A stretch of 64,000 bases of DNA, taken from Triticum aestivum. Lineage: Eukaryota > Streptophyta > Magnoliopsida > Poales > Poaceae. Shown here in pieces: positions 60,301-64,000 of this stretch (positions are counted from its first letter, which is position 1; every line of letters starts with the position of its first letter). The DNA is taken from contig NC_057804.1 of NCBI RefSeq assembly GCF_018294505.1, positions 256,103,251 to 256,167,250 on the forward strand, in the 5' to 3' direction. Below the pieces are notes generated by a model. That model was not told the DNA's origin, searched no databases, and was given only the letters and a program-made list of their open reading frames with translations. The translations under genes were made by a program, and so were the position numbers.

Positions 60301-62002
60301 ACAACACAAAAGAATAAAATCGCTCTTTAGAACTCATTGATGCATGATACAGACAAGCAATACTTTGATGTAAGACAACCATATGAGGATGGAATATGTA
60401 AGAAAAACAGGACGACATGACATATTCACAGCTACGATGTGTAAAATAAGCAGAAGGATTTTCAAGAAAATAGAAGTAATTCAAGTTAGACACCATATGA
60501 AAGATGTAACCAATATTACTCTGCCAAGTTAAAGTGCCGTGTCATAAGTGGCAATTCGAAAAATTAGAAGCAATACAACATAGAAATCAATGCAAGATGC
60601 AACCACTATCAAACTGCCATGTTAAAAGCGTCCAATCATGAGTGACTGATGCGGGATACACAACAACAGTACTTTGATGTAAGAACATGGTATGATAGAT
60701 AGATGTAGTGTATTTTAGACACAAAAAGCCATGTCATATGCACATGTATAACATATAAACTCAACAGGTGCAATTTAATCAAAACAGAAGAAATATAGGC
60801 TAGATAACATATGCAACATGAAACCCATTATCACACTGTCAACTTAGAGCAAGCACCTGCGATGGTGGAGTACGGGAGATGAACTCATCATGTAGACTTG
60901 TGACTTCAACTTCATTAGCAATAGCAGTGGAAAATATAGAGAGTCTTTGTTTGCGTCGGTGCAAAGGACCACCAACATCCCCTAACTTACTCTTTTCCTT
61001 CCTATTTTCTGATATTGCCTTATGAATTCAAAACCACAAGAAGATGAATAAAATTAGCTCTACATAACAGGTTGATGCATGATACAGACGAACACGACTT
61101 TGATGTAAGGCAAGCGCGGGATAGGAGGATGGAATATATACAAAAAAAAGACAGCATTGCATATTCACACGTACAGTAGGAGGATGGAATATGTATGAAA
61201 AAACAGCGGAAGGCATTTCAACAAAATTAGAAGAAATGAAAGCTAGGCACCATATGAACATGCAACCAATATCACTCTATCAGGTAAAAAGTGTCTCGTC
61301 GTAAGTGCCATTTCAAGAAATTAGAAGCAGTACAAGCTAGAAGACAATGCAAGATGCAACCTACATCACAGTACCAAGTTAAATGTGTCTTATGGGTAGG
61401 TGATCGTTGCAGGTATAAGTTGTAAGCTACGCAGTTGCAATTCAACATAATCAGAAGCAATACAAACTAAACATCATACGGAAAATGCAACCACAAATAA
61501 CAGTTCCAAGTTAGAACAAGCACCTGCGATGGTGGAGTAGGGGAGATGTGCTCATCATGTACACGTATGTTCTAGAAACAGGAACACGTGTCATATTCAC
61601 AGGCATTATGTGAAAAGTAAGCAGATGCAAATCAACAAAGTTAGAAGCAATACAAGCTAGACATCATGTGCAACATGCAACCACATATAATAGTGCCAAG
61701 TTAGAGCAAGCACCTGTGATGGTGGAGTAGGGGAGATGTGCTCATCATCTACATAGCTACGTTAACTGTCCAGCCTTGTGTTGTCTTGCGAATCTTGTTG
61801 GGAGGATGGCGGAGTAGAATCTGTAGAGACCCCATGTTTGAGTTGCTCCGAAGGACCACCATCATCCACTGTCAGACTAATTTCCTTCAGTTGTAATGAT
61901 TTTGCATTGTGAAGTCAAACCAATAAGAAAAAGGAATAAAATTCGCCTTCAAAACTCATTCCTGCATGATACTGACGAACACTACTCGGATGAAAGGCAA
62001 AC
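60300..62002 (-). repeat. CACTA intron zone with degenerate tandem repeats and repeated mini-exons
   Basis: Text of the form GAAGCAATACAAGCTAGACATCAT...ATGCAACC...CCAAGTTA recurs near 60475, 60566, 60790, 61228, 61324, 61461 and 61644. Three copies carry the same coding-like end, minus CTCCACCATCGCAG then GTGCTTG, at about 60857, 61520 and 61704. Further coding-like text near 60925-61000 and 61790-61890 (minus). Confidence 0.6.
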
Positions 62003-62892
62003 TGTCAGATTTCGGGTTCCGGCAAAACCCTTCAGGTTCGAACACTAGGTGCGCACTAAGATTTCCCCCTACCGAATCTCGCTCTTAGCCTCGCCGCGAT
62101 CCCTAAGCTTAATTCGATGAACTCACAACACAAGAGACACGAGATTTATATAGGTTCGGGCCACCATTGTGGTGTAATACTCTACTGTGTGGTGGTGGTG
62201 GATTGCCTCTTGGGCTGATGATGAACAGTACAAGGGAAGAAGAGCCTCCTGAGGAGAGGTGTTCTTGAGCTGGTGTGGTTGCTTGGGGAGGAATTGATCG
62301 ATCCCCTCTATTGTGGTGGCTAGTCCTATTTATAGTGGCCCCGGTCCTCTCCCCAAATATTGAGTGGGAAGGGATCCAATAACGGCCAATTCGAACGGGG
62401 ACAGCTAGTACAAGCTATCCTCACTAAAGGTGGTCTTCGCCTGTCAAAGGCGCTGGTGATGACGCTGTCTTGGGCTCCATGATGACCTTCATCCTGCCGT
62501 CCTGCTGGTCTTGGTCATTTGCACCGATATGTAAATCTTTGCCTGAAGCCTCGGTACTCCACGCCTGCGTTTGCCCCCTTAGCACCAAAGGGGAAACGAG
62601 GACACTGCGTGTGCTGGCGCCTGCCTGGCGCCTGCATGGCCTTGGTCATCATGGCTTGCATCATGGGAACCTCGCGAGGTACCCCTTGCCTTGATCTCTC
62701 CACCCCCTCGCGAGCCTGCCTAGTGAGGCCGCTCCTGAGGAGGCCTTGTGTCGTCTGCCCCGCGAGGCTTGGCCCCTCGTAAGGGTCTTGAGTGTTGGTT
62801 GATGAAGGCGGGCTGTACTGGGCCACTGGCGGAGCCACGCCGTGCGCCGCAGGCAGGCAAGTCTAGGGACCCCCGTTCCCAGAATGCCGACA
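62003..62892 (-). repeat. Z 3' LTR (890 bp)
   Basis: TGTCAGATTTC to AATGCCGACA. Close in text to W LTRs over most of its length. Confidence 0.87.
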
Positions 62893-63135
62893 GTAGCCCC
62901 CGGGCCCAAGGCGCGCTCGGACTTGGCTTAGCGGTGAAGCCAAAGGGCAAGTGTGGAGCGCCGCGGGCCCCAACAGCCTGCGGCCTTGGTTGACGTGTGG
63001 TGACTAATTGGATGTGGGTGTCTCCGCTTCCCCATGCTGCCTCGGCAACTGCCCGACTTGACGAGTCCCTGCTGCATGCAAAAAGGGGCATCATTACCTG
63101 CGATCGTGGATGTCGACGGTTGGCCTCCCTTGGGC

Positions 63136-63142
63136 TATAAAT
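63136..63142 (+). promoter_or_regulatory. TATA box of Z antisense gene
   Basis: TATAAAT stands 91 bp upstream of the ATG at 63227, in a region otherwise GC-rich. A pyrimidine-rich leader follows (63170-63226). Confidence 0.55.
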
Positions 63143-63226
63143 GAGGAGGGGCAAAAGCCCCCGTCGCCCATCTCTTCCCATTCTGCTCGCTTGTCCTCCC
63201 TTGCTCCGTTGCTTGTAGCATCCCCC

Positions 63227-64000
63227 ATGGCGCCCACGAAGAGGTTTTCGGCCGCGGAGAAGGGGAAGGCTCGCCAGGAAGCGTATGGCTCTCCTCCGCC
63301 CAAGCGTGGACGCACTCGCCCTTGCAAGCACTCCGCGACCCCTGCCATGGCTTCCCACGGTCACGGCGGTGGCCCTTCACGTGGTGGTGGCCGCCCATGT
63401 CAAGGCAACCCGGTTGGTGGGGAAAGGCGTGTTGTGGCTGCGCGGCCTCCCTGGCCGCGCTTCCACTCTGCGTAGGTGCTGTCGGAGTTCGTTGTGTGGT
63501 CGGAAAACCTGGCCGACAACTGGCTTTAGCTCCCGCACTTCTTCATCGACGAGCTGCCGGCCAGTGGCCCAAGTGGGCTCTAGTTGCAGGTGGAGGGCTA
63601 CTGCAGCAGGGCCTCCTGGGTCGCGGTGGAGGTCTCCGTCGCCGGCAATGCAGCCTTGGCCCAAGGCTGGCAGACATTTTCCCCCGCGCATGGTCTGGGC
63701 AGGCCATGCACCCTTCACTTCAGGTATGTTGGCGATGCGACCCTCTACATGAGGGTGTTCGGAGGGGATGGCCGTCGTGTTGGGTGCTGCCCTGAAGCCA
63801 GCGACGGCGATGAGGTGCTCGGTCCTGGCGACAGGTCGTGACGAGGGTGAAGGCGAACCCGCTCTCGGCGGAGACTGCGCTCGTCAAGCTGCGGCGGCTC
63901 CACCTCCGGGGACAGCACCTCCAGCGGCGGCAACGATCAACCGCCACGCCGCCGTGTCCGCCTCGAGGACGGGGGCGAGGGCGTCCCATCACCGCGCTTT
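63227..64000 (+). pseudogene. Z antisense B3-like gene, three in-frame TAGs, runs off window
   Basis: ATG at 63227 opens MAPTKRFSAAEKGKA, a basic N-terminus with PPPKRGR. The same frame runs to 63841 with TAG codons at 63473, 63527 and 63581 and no other stop. After them come LPHFFIDELP (B3 start, LP--F---L), LQVEGY, WVAVEVSV, GWQTFSPAHGL, CTLHFRYVGD and MRVFGGDGRRVGCCPE, the full order of a plant B3 domain of about 95 residues. A serine/glycine-rich and basic tail (PPRRRVRLEDG) continues in another frame after the stop at 63839-63841. B3 proteins bind DNA in the nucleus; here function is unknown. All three stops are TAG, as C-to-T at CAG would give. Similar to W 20265-20985. Confidence 0.65.

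Larger units (their letters stand above)
56312..62002 (-). mobile_element. C: CACTA DNA transposon, one end and accessory gene
   Basis: The terminal motif CACTACAAAAAAAATACAC at 56312 is the CACTA hallmark, with preceding trinucleotide CTC. A subterminal zone (56320-57790) full of short repeats follows, then a multi-exon gene on minus (57897-60300) and a repeat-rich intron zone (60300-61990). Z interrupts it at 62003. The TNP2-type transposase and the other terminus are not in the window. CACTA elements move by cut-and-paste with subterminal repeats bound by an element protein; family not assigned. Confidence 0.82.
62003..64000 (-). mobile_element. Z: gypsy element entering from the right, related to W
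   Basis: LTR 62003-62892 followed by GTAGCCCCCGGGCCC (reverse polypurine tract). So the retroelement reads on minus and this is its 3' LTR. The interior to 64000 holds a plus-strand (antisense) gene. Left flank CAAAC is the presumed target duplication; its partner is outside the window. Confidence 0.82.

Overview
This window is intergenic DNA from a large grass genome, almost certainly Triticeae (wheat, Aegilops, rye or barley). The evidence is the set of elements: an Angela/WIS/BARE1-type copia element, Sabrina/WHAM-like and Fatima-like gypsy elements, a Maximus/SIRE-type copia element and a CACTA transposon. I assigned family names from memory of their termini, so they are less certain than the superfamily calls. 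I found no host gene, tRNA, rRNA or CRISPR array; nearly every base can be placed in a transposable element.

Layout from left to right. F1 (1-5113, minus strand) is a gag-protease-only gypsy element entering from the left. S (5114-6963 plus 16065-19638, minus) is a Sabrina/WHAM-like element split by F2. F2 (6964-16064, plus) is a second, full-length copy of the F1 family with a perfect 5-bp target duplication (CTATC) and 472-bp LTRs. W (19639-26319, minus) is a gypsy element with gag, protease and an RT stub, plus an antisense B3-like gene fragment. M (26320-34660, plus) is a Maximus/SIRE-type copia element with its 5' LTR truncated. B2 (34661-38096, minus) is an old BARE-like relic. Y (38097-39241) is a gypsy LTR with a stub of interior. 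X (39242-45838 plus 54438-56003, minus) is a gypsy element with LTRs of about 4.3 kb. A (45844-54432, minus) is an Angela-type element nested in X with a perfect GATAC target duplication. Z2 (56004-56311) is a gypsy LTR fragment. C (56312-62002) is a CACTA element with subterminal repeats and a broken multi-exon gene. Z (62003-64000, minus) is a gypsy LTR and the start of its interior, running off the window.

Every protein-coding stretch belongs to a transposon, and every one is interrupted by stops, frameshifts or deletions, except the 292-codon ORF of S, which has lost its ATG. The most interesting signal is a recurring design in the gypsy elements. Between the pol end and the 3' LTR lies a gene on the opposite strand, with its own TATA box. 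In F2 it is a six-exon gene with a Transposase_28-like ('putative gypsy-type transposon') N-terminal domain. In Z and W it looks like a plant B3 DNA-binding domain. In Y only the TATA box of the same slot survives. F1 and F2 also form an inverted repeat with arms of about 5 kb and a 1.85-kb spacer.
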